Source: Deltaproteobacteria bacterium GWA2_38_16
GTDB lineage: Bacteria; Bdellovibrionota; JACOXK01; 2-02-FULL-40-11
DNA length: 64,000 bases
NCBI GenBank assembly: GCA_001797335.1
Contig: MGPE01000002.1
Coordinates: forward strand, 174,938 to 238,937
Direction: 5' to 3'
Below, piece by piece: positions 49,347-58,295 of the stretch (positions are counted from its first letter, which is position 1; every line of letters starts with the position of its first letter). The notes below the pieces were generated by a model that was not told the DNA's origin, ran no database searches, and was given only the letters and a program-made list of their open reading frames with translations. A program made the position numbers and the translations under genes.

Positions 49347-51170
49347 TTATTTTTTTACCACCAATTCATAGGGGCCCACATCTTTAAGTGAAATATAAAA
49401 AGCCCCCCCCTGTGTTTTAATTCCTTTAATCCCACGGGATTTTTTTAAATCTATCTCTATCCCTTGATCAAATCTCAAGGTTCTTAATTTCCCAACATCT
49501 TCCACTTTCCATCCAGAGGAAGTTTTAAAAATTTTCACACTTAAAAATCCTTGCAATATGTCTATATAATGCGTTGTAAAAATGGGAAATACAGGCTGAG
49601 AAAGCACCCACTCATAAATTGCTTTTAAGCTATTTAAAGCTGCCGATCTTTCTCCAATATAAAAATGATAATAAATATTAATAGGAGAAATTCTTCTGGG
49701 ATTTTCTGTCCGTTTAAAAGTTTCAATCACATTTTTAAATGCTCCATAATTTTCTGTCCAAAATTCCGTGTAAAGATATTCAGACCCTGCTCGAGACAAA
49801 GGTTGAGCATATTCCCCCACTTGTCGAAACAATGGCTTTACATAAAAATAGGAGGGATGATCTTCATCAAAAAAAGATTCATGGCCATTGATGTTATAAA
49901 GCCCCGCTTTTTGAGTCAGTGCGATGGCCTCTTCGGGAGGATTACACATGCCACTCCATAACATCATCGTTACTTTTTTATTTTTTTGGAGAAGATGCTG
50001 ATTAATAAAATTCCGACAGCCCACAATTTCTTTTTCAGTGCTAAACGTATATCCCCGTAAATTCATCCCCATGGTTTTAGTCTCCCAATCCATCGGATGA
50101 GAATATCCATGACACCCTGCTTCTACGGTAGGAAGACTAAAAATATCTTTAGCCACTCGAATACTTTGGCTATTGCCATAGTGTTTTTCATCCACCTCAG
50201 CGGCAATCACAGAAATCGTATGAGGAATTTTAAATTTTCGAAGAATTTCTTCTAAAACTATTTCAGAACTATATTGTTTGTGTTTAATTTGGCTGACATT
50301 GATGAATCCATCTCCATCCACATGAATAAATAAAATTCGTTTACCTTCCAAGGTTGTTACATCCGGGTGGGGAACGTGTTTAAGGTCCAACACTTCTTCT
50401 AAAAATAAAAAAGGATTAAGTCGCCATTGTTTAAATCCTGTATTTTGATCCTCATAAAACGTATATTCCTGAGCAACATATCCACCCATCGGTGTTTTAA
50501 TCACCTCATCAAAAGATTCTAAAGAAGATCTTTCTTTTACAGATAAATATACCTTATTTTGGGGATTTTGAGACTTCACCTGAACATAATTTTTCACTTC
50601 ATTGGAAAAGGAACGCTCAAATTCCACCATCTGACTTACTTTTTTCGTTATTTCTAAACGCCAGGGACTTTCTTTCTTTCCCCCTTTCCATTCCAGCCCC
50701 ATCCTTTTAAATACATCTCGAGCTTCTTCACTATCTGGAGCTGCCCCCACCTCTCCCAAAATAATTACCTTTCTCCCCTCTTTCAGCTGCTGAATCAACC
50801 ATTGTCCATAGGCATGTGGATCTGTCATGATATTATCTTCAAACCAACTCATCACAGCTCGATACTTTTTCATCTCTATAGACGAGGGGAAATGCCCCTG
50901 GTTTACATCCCAGTAGGTCACTTTCATTCCTAAATAATTTAGGGGCATTTCAAGAGCCTCAAAAATAAGATTTTGATCTGAACGATTGCCTTTGGATAAA
51001 ATCACTTTTTGTTTTCCCCGAACACCGGCATGGGGATTTTCAAAATATTCCCCCATTTTTTTATCCTTCCCTTCTGAGCTGTCATATAGAGCTAAAATAT
51101 CTCTCTTCACCTCTACTTCTTCGGCATAGCTCAAGAAAGACATCAGCATTATTGCTAAAATTATATACAT
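49347..51170 (-). CDS. pelA: PelA-like polysaccharide deacetylase, N-terminal hydrolase region absent
   Basis: ILFIHVDGDGFINVSQ and EAGCHGYSHPMDW deacetylase motifs; signal peptide; first gene of pel operon. Confidence 0.78.
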   Translation of the reverse strand: MYIILAIMLMSFLSYAEEVEVKRDILALYDSSEGKDKKMGEYFENPHAGVRGKQKVILSKGNRSDQNLIFEALEMPLNYLGMKVTYWDVNQGHFPSSIEMKKYRAVMSWFEDNIMTDPHAYGQWLIQQLKEGRKVIILGEVGAAPDSEEARDVFKRMGLEWKGGKKESPWRLEITKKVSQMVEFERSFSNEVKNYVQVKSQNPQNKVYLSVKERSSLESFDEVIKTPMGGYVAQEYTFYEDQNTGFKQWRLNPFLFLEEVLDLKHVPHPDVTTLEGKRILFIHVDGDGFINVSQIKHKQYSSEIVLEEILRKFKIPHTISVIAAEVDEKHYGNSQSIRVAKDIFSLPTVEAGCHGYSHPMDWETKTMGMNLRGYTFSTEKEIVGCRNFINQHLLQKNKKVTMMLWSGMCNPPEEAIALTQKAGLYNINGHESFFDEDHPSYFYVKPLFRQVGEYAQPLSRAGSEYLYTEFWTENYGAFKNVIETFKRTENPRRISPINIYYHFYIGERSAALNSLKAIYEWVLSQPVFPIFTTHYIDILQGFLSVKIFKTSSGWKVEDVGKLRTLRFDQGIEIDLKKSRGIKGIKTQGGAFYISLKDVGPYELVVKK

Positions 51171-51252
51171 ATATTTATAGTGTACGTAAAAATGATGTTT
51201 ACTTGAAGGCTTTTTTTATCTTATGATGGTATCTATAATAAGGAGGTATCGT

Positions 51253-51795
51253 ATGCGCACTTTTCAAAAGTTTGGCATTTTCTTTTTGGCCTTTATTCTA
51301 TGTACATTCTTTCAATCCACCCTTTTTGCTAAAACTACACCCAAAAAAGCATCTACCAAGAAAACAAAAACGGCCCCTGCAAGCCATAAAACTCCCTCTT
51401 CCACTGCTAAGTTATGGGGATTAGGACCTTTTATTGGTACCGACATCGGTGTTAGTTACAAATACTGGTTTGGAGATACCTCTCCTTTTGCCGTCCAAGC
51501 GGCTTTTGGATATGATTTTAGCGATGGACTCATGCTATTTTCAGACACCCTTTACCACTTTAAAAATTTAACAGAGGTCAATTTCTTTTCTCCCGGAGAT
51601 CTTCATGCCTATACCGGAGGAGGTGTTAAAGTCACGTTTTATGAACCCACCGTTTATATTCGAATACCGGTGGGAGCTAATCTCGTCTACCACGAGCCTT
51701 ATGACTTATTTTTTGAAATCGCTCCTGCTATTAAAGTAACTCCTGCCATTGGAGGAAAAGTGGATGTCGGCCTGGGAGGCAGGTATTATTTTTAA
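51253..51795 (+). CDS. Small exported beta-barrel-like protein
   Basis: SD AAGGAGG before MRTFQKFGIFFLAF; C-terminus ...GLGGRYYF. Confidence 0.55.
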   Translation: MRTFQKFGIFFLAFILCTFFQSTLFAKTTPKKASTKKTKTAPASHKTPSSTAKLWGLGPFIGTDIGVSYKYWFGDTSPFAVQAAFGYDFSDGLMLFSDTLYHFKNLTEVNFFSPGDLHAYTGGGVKVTFYEPTVYIRIPVGANLVYHEPYDLFFEIAPAIKVTPAIGGKVDVGLGGRYYF

Positions 51796-51797
51796 TT

Positions 51798-52436
51798 ATG
51801 TCTAAGGCATCGTTATTTCAGCTTGAGTATATTATTTTTGACTTTGAAACGACAGGTCTCAACGCTGATAAGGACGATGATATTATTGAAATTGGAGCCC
51901 TAAAATTGAAAGGATCAGAACCCACAGGAGAAGTGTTTGAAACTCTGGTTCGTCCTTCTAAAAAAATCCCTTTAAAAGTATCTCAGGTTCATGGCATTAC
52001 GGACAAAGATGTCGAAAATAAACCCACCATCGAAGAAATTTTTCCAAAATTTATGAGTTTTATTGGAAATAAAATTTTAGTGGCCCACAATGCAGAGTTT
52101 GATCTATCGTTTATTAAAAAATATTTAAAGCGTTTTACTCAATTTCCTTTTAACAATTCTTGTATTGATACCTTACAACTTTCCAGACAGCTCTATTCTT
52201 ATGAAAAAGGCCATAGTTTAAGCGCTATTGCTTCTCGCTTTGAAATTAGAAAAAAAGTAGATCGACATCGCTCTTTGGGAGACTGCTATTTAACCGCTGA
52301 AATTTTCTCAGAAATGCTTAAAACATTAAAACGAAGAAAACTGGATATGCTCCATCATATTAAATCGTGTATTTTCCTCCCTCCTCCCCGAATAGCGGTT
52401 GAAGCACTCACTCAGGAGCCCTTAAGGCTCCTGTAA
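51798..52436 (+). CDS. DnaQ-like 3'-5' exonuclease (Pol III epsilon-type)
   Basis: IIFDFETTGLN, ILVAHNAEFDLSFI, HRSLGDCYLT ExoI-III motifs. Confidence 0.88.
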   Translation: MSKASLFQLEYIIFDFETTGLNADKDDDIIEIGALKLKGSEPTGEVFETLVRPSKKIPLKVSQVHGITDKDVENKPTIEEIFPKFMSFIGNKILVAHNAEFDLSFIKKYLKRFTQFPFNNSCIDTLQLSRQLYSYEKGHSLSAIASRFEIRKKVDRHRSLGDCYLTAEIFSEMLKTLKRRKLDMLHHIKSCIFLPPPRIAVEALTQEPLRLL

Positions 52437-55085
52437 ATGGACTCCTCCTTTCATTTTAAAAAAATAGATACTGTCATTCAGGATTTAAAAACCAATCTAG
52501 ATGATGGGCTCATAGAAACAGAAGCTCAGGGTCGACTCATCACCTATGGATATAACATTCTACCCACCAAAGAAGGCTTTTCCATCTTTAAACTTCTTTT
52601 AAAACAATTAAAAGATTTTATGATTTTGGTCCTTATAGCCGCATCCATGGTTTCCTATCTCATTCATGACATCAAAGATGCCATCATTATTATGGCCGTT
52701 GTGATCATTAATACCCTCTTAGGTTTTCTTCAGGAGTATAAGGCAGAAAAAACGATTGAAGCCTTAAAACGCACCGCTTCCCCAAAAGCTAAAGTCATTC
52801 GAGATGGTAAATATAAGATGATCCCAACAGGGAGAATCGTTCCGGGAGATATTTTAATTCTCGAAGAAGGAGACATTGTTCAAGCCGATGGAAGAATTTT
52901 TGAAGTGGTTAATCTTTCGACTCAAGAATCGTTTCTCACAGGAGAATCTTTACCGGTTGAAAAAATGACAAGACATCTTCCTGAAAAAGCGCCTTTAGCC
53001 AGCCGCCGAAATATTATTTTTAGAGGATCCACCATTACTCAAGGACATGGAAAAGCTATTGTCACAGCCACAGGAAAATACTCAGAATTGGGAAAGATTG
53101 CTCACCTTATTACCCAAATTAAAGATAAACCCACCCCTTTGGAATTAAAACTTCAAGTATTAGGGAAAAATTTAGTCATGCTCACCGTCATCTTATGTCT
53201 ACTGATCGCCACCATTGGCATTTTACAAGGCCTCCCTGCTTTTATGATGATTGAAACAGCGATTGTCTTGGCCGTGGCGTGTATTCCAGAAGGGTTAGTC
53301 GCTGTCACAACGATTGCATTGGCTCTGGGCATCCAACGCATGGCCAAAAAAAATGCGATTATTAGACGTTTACCCGCCGTAGAAACGTTAGGATCTGTTA
53401 CCACCATTTGCTCAGATAAAACGGGAACTCTCACCGAAGGTAAAATGGCCGCTCAGTACATTTATATAGGGGATCAAATTTTACCCCTTACCGGCTCTTA
53501 TCCAATTTCTCAATTTCTCTTGGCTCATGAAGATTTAAAACTTCTTTTTACCATTGCCATGCTTTGCAACAATGCCACTCTCCAAAAAAAAGGAAATACT
53601 TGGGAAGTATTTGGAGATCCCACAGAAGGAGCTTTAAAACTTTTGGCTGTCAAAGCAGGCTTTTTAGAAGAACCTCTTTTAGAGCAATTTACCTTTGTTT
53701 CAGAAGCTCCTTTTGACGCCAGAAGAAAATGTATGAGTAAAATTTATAAAACAGCCCCTCACCCTTTTATTTTTACCAAAGGTGCACCGGAACAAATTTT
53801 TAAACTGTCTAAACCAGAGCAGCTTCAATCTCGAGAAGCAGCTGTTCGAAAAGTTACCAATGATTTTGCCTCTAAAGGATTTAGGGTCTTGGCCTTTGCC
53901 TATCGCCCTCTGACAGAAACAGATCTGGCAGCCGATATTATGACCTATGAAAATAATCTTACTTTTTTAGGGCTCATCGCCATTGCGGATCCCATTCGGG
54001 AGGAAGCCCTTTCATCCATTGAACGATGCAAACAAGCTGGCATTAAAACCATGATTGTCACCGGCGATCATCAACACACGGCAAATTATGTGGCTAAACA
54101 ATTACGCATGGTTCAAAGCGATCATGAGGTTATTAATAGCCAACGACTGGAATCCCTTCCAGATGATGAATTCGACAAAGCCGTTCGAGAGTATAAAGTT
54201 CTTTCCCGCGTTTCTCCCCATTTAAAATTAAGAATTGTAGAAAGTTTAAGACGACAAGGTGAAATTGTCGCCATGACGGGAGATGGCATTAATGATGCTC
54301 CTGCCATTAAGCGTGCCAATGTGGGCATTGCCATGGGATTAAGTGGCACGGATGTAGCCAAAGAAGCAGCAGATATTGTTTTGGCAGATGATAATTTTAC
54401 AACCATTGTTTCTGCCATTGAAGAAGGCAGAACCATTTATAGTAACATCCTAAAATTTATTCGATATCTTCTGGCTTGTAACATGGGAGAAATTTTTATG
54501 ATGCTTCTAGCCTCTCTCTTTAGGCTTCCTTTTCCCTTTTTACCCATTCAAATTTTGTGGCTCAATCTTGTAACCGACACTCCTCCCGCTTTGGCTTTAG
54601 GAGTGGATCCTGCTCCACCCGATGGCATGAAAAAACCGCCTCGCTCTCCCAAAGAACCTATTTTTTCTAAATCTCTCATGAACGATATTTTAATGAACGG
54701 ACTTGTCATGGCACTGATCACTCTAGGGATATTTTATATAGAGCTCTTTATTTTTCATGAGAGTCTTAAAAAAGCCCGAACGCTGGCTTTTGCTACCACG
54801 GTCTTAGTACAACTTCTTCATGCATTTAATTGTCAAAGCCATGAAAAATCTATTTTTTCTATTGGCCTTTTTACCAATAAATATTTACTGGGGGGGATCC
54901 TTTTCTCTTTAGTACTTTTGCTCATTGGCATGTATCTTCCCTGGTTAAAAGATATTTTTGGACAAGAAGGTTTAACTCTCAAAGATTGGATATTTAGTTT
55001 TTTTGCATCGTGTGGAATTTTAGTGTCCGTAGAAATTCAAAAATGGGTTCGATCACATCAAATATTTAATCAAAAGAGTCGATAA
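52437..55085 (+). CDS. Cation-translocating P-type ATPase (P2 type, Ca2+-ATPase-like)
   Basis: CSDKTGTLTEG, ACIPEGL, TGDGINDAPA. Confidence 0.93.
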   Translation: MDSSFHFKKIDTVIQDLKTNLDDGLIETEAQGRLITYGYNILPTKEGFSIFKLLLKQLKDFMILVLIAASMVSYLIHDIKDAIIIMAVVIINTLLGFLQEYKAEKTIEALKRTASPKAKVIRDGKYKMIPTGRIVPGDILILEEGDIVQADGRIFEVVNLSTQESFLTGESLPVEKMTRHLPEKAPLASRRNIIFRGSTITQGHGKAIVTATGKYSELGKIAHLITQIKDKPTPLELKLQVLGKNLVMLTVILCLLIATIGILQGLPAFMMIETAIVLAVACIPEGLVAVTTIALALGIQRMAKKNAIIRRLPAVETLGSVTTICSDKTGTLTEGKMAAQYIYIGDQILPLTGSYPISQFLLAHEDLKLLFTIAMLCNNATLQKKGNTWEVFGDPTEGALKLLAVKAGFLEEPLLEQFTFVSEAPFDARRKCMSKIYKTAPHPFIFTKGAPEQIFKLSKPEQLQSREAAVRKVTNDFASKGFRVLAFAYRPLTETDLAADIMTYENNLTFLGLIAIADPIREEALSSIERCKQAGIKTMIVTGDHQHTANYVAKQLRMVQSDHEVINSQRLESLPDDEFDKAVREYKVLSRVSPHLKLRIVESLRRQGEIVAMTGDGINDAPAIKRANVGIAMGLSGTDVAKEAADIVLADDNFTTIVSAIEEGRTIYSNILKFIRYLLACNMGEIFMMLLASLFRLPFPFLPIQILWLNLVTDTPPALALGVDPAPPDGMKKPPRSPKEPIFSKSLMNDILMNGLVMALITLGIFYIELFIFHESLKKARTLAFATTVLVQLLHAFNCQSHEKSIFSIGLFTNKYLLGGILFSLVLLLIGMYLPWLKDIFGQEGLTLKDWIFSFFASCGILVSVEIQKWVRSHQIFNQKSR

Positions 55086-55086
55086 T
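55048..55086. repeat. 39-bp direct repeat, copy 1 (3' end of P-type ATPase gene)
   Basis: TTCGATCACATCAAATATTTAATCAAAAGAGTCGATAAT. Confidence 0.97.
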
Positions 55087-55131
55087 TTAAAAGTGAAGTA
55101 TCTTGAGCCTCTTCTCCGCTATAAACTTAAG

Positions 55132-57228
55132 CTAAAGGTTATTCGAAATATCTTCTAATTGAAGTTTGCTTTGAGAATGCGTGTGCTTAATGACTTTTTT
55201 CGTAAGTTCAATGGCTTTTTGAGGATTAATATAGCCGCTTGTTTTGACTCTTCCTTTTAATGACTCAGTTTTTGTCACCGCCATTAGAATAATTGATTTT
55301 ACGATTACGGGTGAAATTTTATCAAGATTAAAGCCAGCTTTTAAAAAAAGATCATATATAACTGAAGAAAGCTTTGAAACTTGTGCAGCAGCAGAAGAAG
55401 TGCCACCGATAACTGTCCTTCGGGTCCTTTGATCCTGCGGATCTAATAAGTTCAACTCGTCTCCCTTGGCTGCAACGTCAACCATGTCTGGACTCCAATT
55501 AGAGTAAGTTGATAACTTGCCTTGCTGAGTGACTGAAGCAACGATAATAACATTATCTAAATGATGTGCATTTTGAGGAAAGATTGGACGAATGAGCTCA
55601 GATGCTTCCCCTGAATTACCTGCTCCCACTACAAATAATAAATTATCTTTTTCTTTTTTTATTCTTTCTAGAGCTTTATTTAAGTTTTCATGAGACGGTC
55701 TGTATTCGTTATTTAAGAAATCTAGAATATCTTTATGGCCAGTGACTTTAATATTAAAATGCAGAGCTATTTCCTTGAAATCCATTTCATCTAAGTCAGC
55801 CAAATCTTGCCAAAATTCAATGCTTGTCTCTTCCCAATCCCTAAAGTAGCGTAACTGAGGATGTAGCCCCATTCCAAAGCTCATATTAAGAACTTTTATT
55901 CCATTTTTCCTAAGATTTTTAAAAATGAGATCAAAATCAGGGATGGGATCATACGAAGTTAATCCGAATTTAATACCCAGCATTGAAATATCTTGCAAAA
56001 GTTCGGGATGGAGAGAGTAAAAATCATTATCACAATCTGAAGTAACGCAAATACCCATCATCTTTGTACCATGGGCATCATCTATAGGGATTAAATTATC
56101 ATAGGGGAGTCCCGATGCATCTTGTAGATTTACACCACATGCATCATCGATAAATCCATTATCATCATTATCCTTACCGTCTATTTCTTCATTTGTATTT
56201 TTCCAATAATGGGAAACAATATCTTTGTGATTAAAATCAAATCCAGTGTCCATAACAGCTAATAAGGGGTGATTTTTGGAAAATAATTTTTCCTTTTCTA
56301 CTTTTGCTGTTTTTTGTTCAATAAAATGTTCCCCATCCCAGGTAATCGCAAAATTTAAAAGGATACCATCTTGGTAAAGTGCCTTAACTCTTCTAGCCAG
56401 GCGATCACCTTCATATTCAATCATTTCAGACGTTTCTAAATCATTCTTTTCATAGTTAAATTCTTTTTTGGAAATAAGTAATCCTTTAAAATAATAATTA
56501 ACTTGCTTAATCCTTTCACCCATTGCTATTTTTTCTTTAATGGTTTCAATTTTATAATATTCACTTCCATCTTCAAAATAGATTTGAACATAGCTAATAA
56601 ACAGACCCAGCTCAGTAGGTGATTTATGACTTATATATTTGTAAAGTATTTCAGATGAATTAAAAGGGTTATATGAAATTATAAAAAATGTATCTTTTTC
56701 ATCACGAAACGTTTCTTGGGATTTTACAAGAATGTCATTAATGAATACTCTTTCATATTGATGGCCATCTTTTGAAAAATAATCAGTAAGCTTCCATTGT
56801 TTTGAATCCTTATATTCTTCGGCAATACGATGCTCATCTTTCTCGTATTCTTTGTGTAAAATATTTCCATCTGGGTCTTTAATTAACTTGATCTTTTCAT
56901 GAAGCGTTTCTTTATCTAAGAGACGGATGATGATTTTTAATAATTTTTCATTTGGATCATATTGAGAAGTCTTTTCTTCAGTTGTGGTGTCTTCAATCTT
57001 TTCGATGCGAAAAAGTTGATCAAACATGTTGTAATATTTTTTTATTAAGATTCCATCTTCATAAGATTTCCTAATTTTGACTGCAAGAATCCCCTTAGAT
57101 GATGTAATTCGCTCTTCTGTTCCTTGATTTATGTCCAAATCAAAATTTGTTTGAGCATATGAAATGCCCATGCTTACATTGAGGACAATAAGCATTGTTA
57201 TAAAATGATAGCTAATGTTGCGCCACAT
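55132..57228 (-). CDS. Subtilisin-like S8 family serine peptidase
   Basis: LAVMDTGFDFNHKDI, DDAHGTKMMGI, VVGAGNSGEAS, IGGTSSAAAQVS; signal peptide. Confidence 0.9.
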   Translation of the reverse strand: MWRNISYHFITMLIVLNVSMGISYAQTNFDLDINQGTEERITSSKGILAVKIRKSYEDGILIKKYYNMFDQLFRIEKIEDTTTEEKTSQYDPNEKLLKIIIRLLDKETLHEKIKLIKDPDGNILHKEYEKDEHRIAEEYKDSKQWKLTDYFSKDGHQYERVFINDILVKSQETFRDEKDTFFIISYNPFNSSEILYKYISHKSPTELGLFISYVQIYFEDGSEYYKIETIKEKIAMGERIKQVNYYFKGLLISKKEFNYEKNDLETSEMIEYEGDRLARRVKALYQDGILLNFAITWDGEHFIEQKTAKVEKEKLFSKNHPLLAVMDTGFDFNHKDIVSHYWKNTNEEIDGKDNDDNGFIDDACGVNLQDASGLPYDNLIPIDDAHGTKMMGICVTSDCDNDFYSLHPELLQDISMLGIKFGLTSYDPIPDFDLIFKNLRKNGIKVLNMSFGMGLHPQLRYFRDWEETSIEFWQDLADLDEMDFKEIALHFNIKVTGHKDILDFLNNEYRPSHENLNKALERIKKEKDNLLFVVGAGNSGEASELIRPIFPQNAHHLDNVIIVASVTQQGKLSTYSNWSPDMVDVAAKGDELNLLDPQDQRTRRTVIGGTSSAAAQVSKLSSVIYDLFLKAGFNLDKISPVIVKSIILMAVTKTESLKGRVKTSGYINPQKAIELTKKVIKHTHSQSKLQLEDISNNL

Positions 57229-57469
57229 ATATTTTCTTAATTATAGATAGAGCAAAATTCATGCCACTCACTAGCCTAATAAGTAAGAATATTCATAAAT
57301 AATATCAAGGTGTTATAATAAGACAGCTATGGGCTAAATATAGTTAAATAAAAATGACGTAAATTGTCACACAAATGCCAAGGTTTATTGCATTTTCATC
57401 TGCTACTGATTCAGGGCAGAACCAAACCTGTAATCACTGCTTCTCTAAATCAAAGTCGGGGGGTTTAGA

Positions 57470-57508
57470 TTCGATCACATCAAATATTTAATCAAAAGAG
57501 TCGATAAT
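57470..57508. repeat. 39-bp direct repeat, copy 2 (intergenic)
   Basis: Identical core to 55048-55086. Confidence 0.97.
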
Positions 57509-57545
57509 TTATCAGTTGTACATATGTGAGTTAGGAAAACTTTAG

Positions 57546-57574
57546 TTGACAGAATGTCTTATTTATGAGACATT
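57546..57574 (+). promoter_or_regulatory. TTGACA box and AATGTCT-N8-AGACATT palindrome upstream of TA module
   Basis: -35-like box 57546-57551; palindrome 57553-57574 ends at the GTG start. Confidence 0.5.
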
Positions 57575-57895
57575 GTGCAAGTGATTACTCCCCTAAGGCA
57601 GTGCGAGCGAGAATTGGCAGACTTTCCGAAAGTCATTCGAGAAGATCTCGCTGATGTGTTAGCAAGATTAGAAGAAGGACATATGCTTTCCATGCCTCTT
57701 TCTCGTCCCATGCCAAGTATTGGGAAAGGAGTTCATGAGCTTAGGTTTCGAGATCGATCCGGAATTTATAGGGTCATTTACGTGATCATTAAATCAGGGG
57801 TTATTTATTTGTTACATGCGTTTAAAAAGACAACTATGGAAACTCCACTTCATAATATGGAAGTAGCTAAAAAACGATTAAAGGAGGTCATTTAA
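57575..57895 (+). CDS. Type II toxin, phage Gp49-like / HigB-like family
   Basis: VHELRFRDRSGIYRVIYVIIKSGVIYLLHAFKKTTMETP. Confidence 0.82.
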   Translation: MQVITPLRQCERELADFPKVIREDLADVLARLEEGHMLSMPLSRPMPSIGKGVHELRFRDRSGIYRVIYVIIKSGVIYLLHAFKKTTMETPLHNMEVAKKRLKEVI

Positions 57896-57897
57896 AT

Positions 57898-58179
57898 ATG
57901 AAAAAAACTTCAGGATATGATCTAGCCAAAAAACTAAATATTTCTCCATCCCGCGGAATGGAAGCGGTTCTTAAAGCCCAACTTATTACGGCCGTACTTA
58001 GAGAAATAAAAAGACAACGCCTCACGCATGCACAAATAGCAGAAAGATCAGGCCTTCCTAGAAGTGCCGTAACGGGAATCTTATCGGGAAGCCTTCAGAA
58101 GATTACTATTGATCGGATATTAAGACTTATTGAGGCGGTAAATTTAACTACAGAAATCAAACTTAAAAAAGCCGCATAA
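57898..58179 (+). CDS. XRE-family HTH antitoxin (HigA-like)
   Basis: RLTHAQIAERSGLPRSAVTGILSGSLQKITIDRILRLIEAV; immediately downstream of toxin. Confidence 0.85.
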   Translation: MKKTSGYDLAKKLNISPSRGMEAVLKAQLITAVLREIKRQRLTHAQIAERSGLPRSAVTGILSGSLQKITIDRILRLIEAVNLTTEIKLKKAA

Positions 58180-58193
58180 CAGCATGCAACTTT

Positions 58194-58224
58194 GAGATCC
58201 TTCGGGCTTTGCCCTCAGGATGAC
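58194..58224. repeat. Palindromic GAGATCCTTCGGGCTTTGCCCTCAGGATGAC element
   Basis: Imperfect inverted repeat just after antitoxin stop; same style as other GATGAC elements. Confidence 0.7.
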
Positions 58225-58256
58225 AATAAACGAAGTTAATAACCATTGGATTTAGA

Positions 58257-58295
58257 TTCGATCACATCAAATATTTAATCAAAAGAGTCGATAAT
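58257..58295. repeat. 39-bp direct repeat, copy 3 (3' end of mgtE)
   Basis: Identical core to 55048-55086. Confidence 0.97.

Noticed and set aside
51253-51795. Small exported protein as the missing PelC
   Set aside because: Divergently transcribed, beta-barrel-like with no lipobox, so it does not resemble the PelC lipoprotein.
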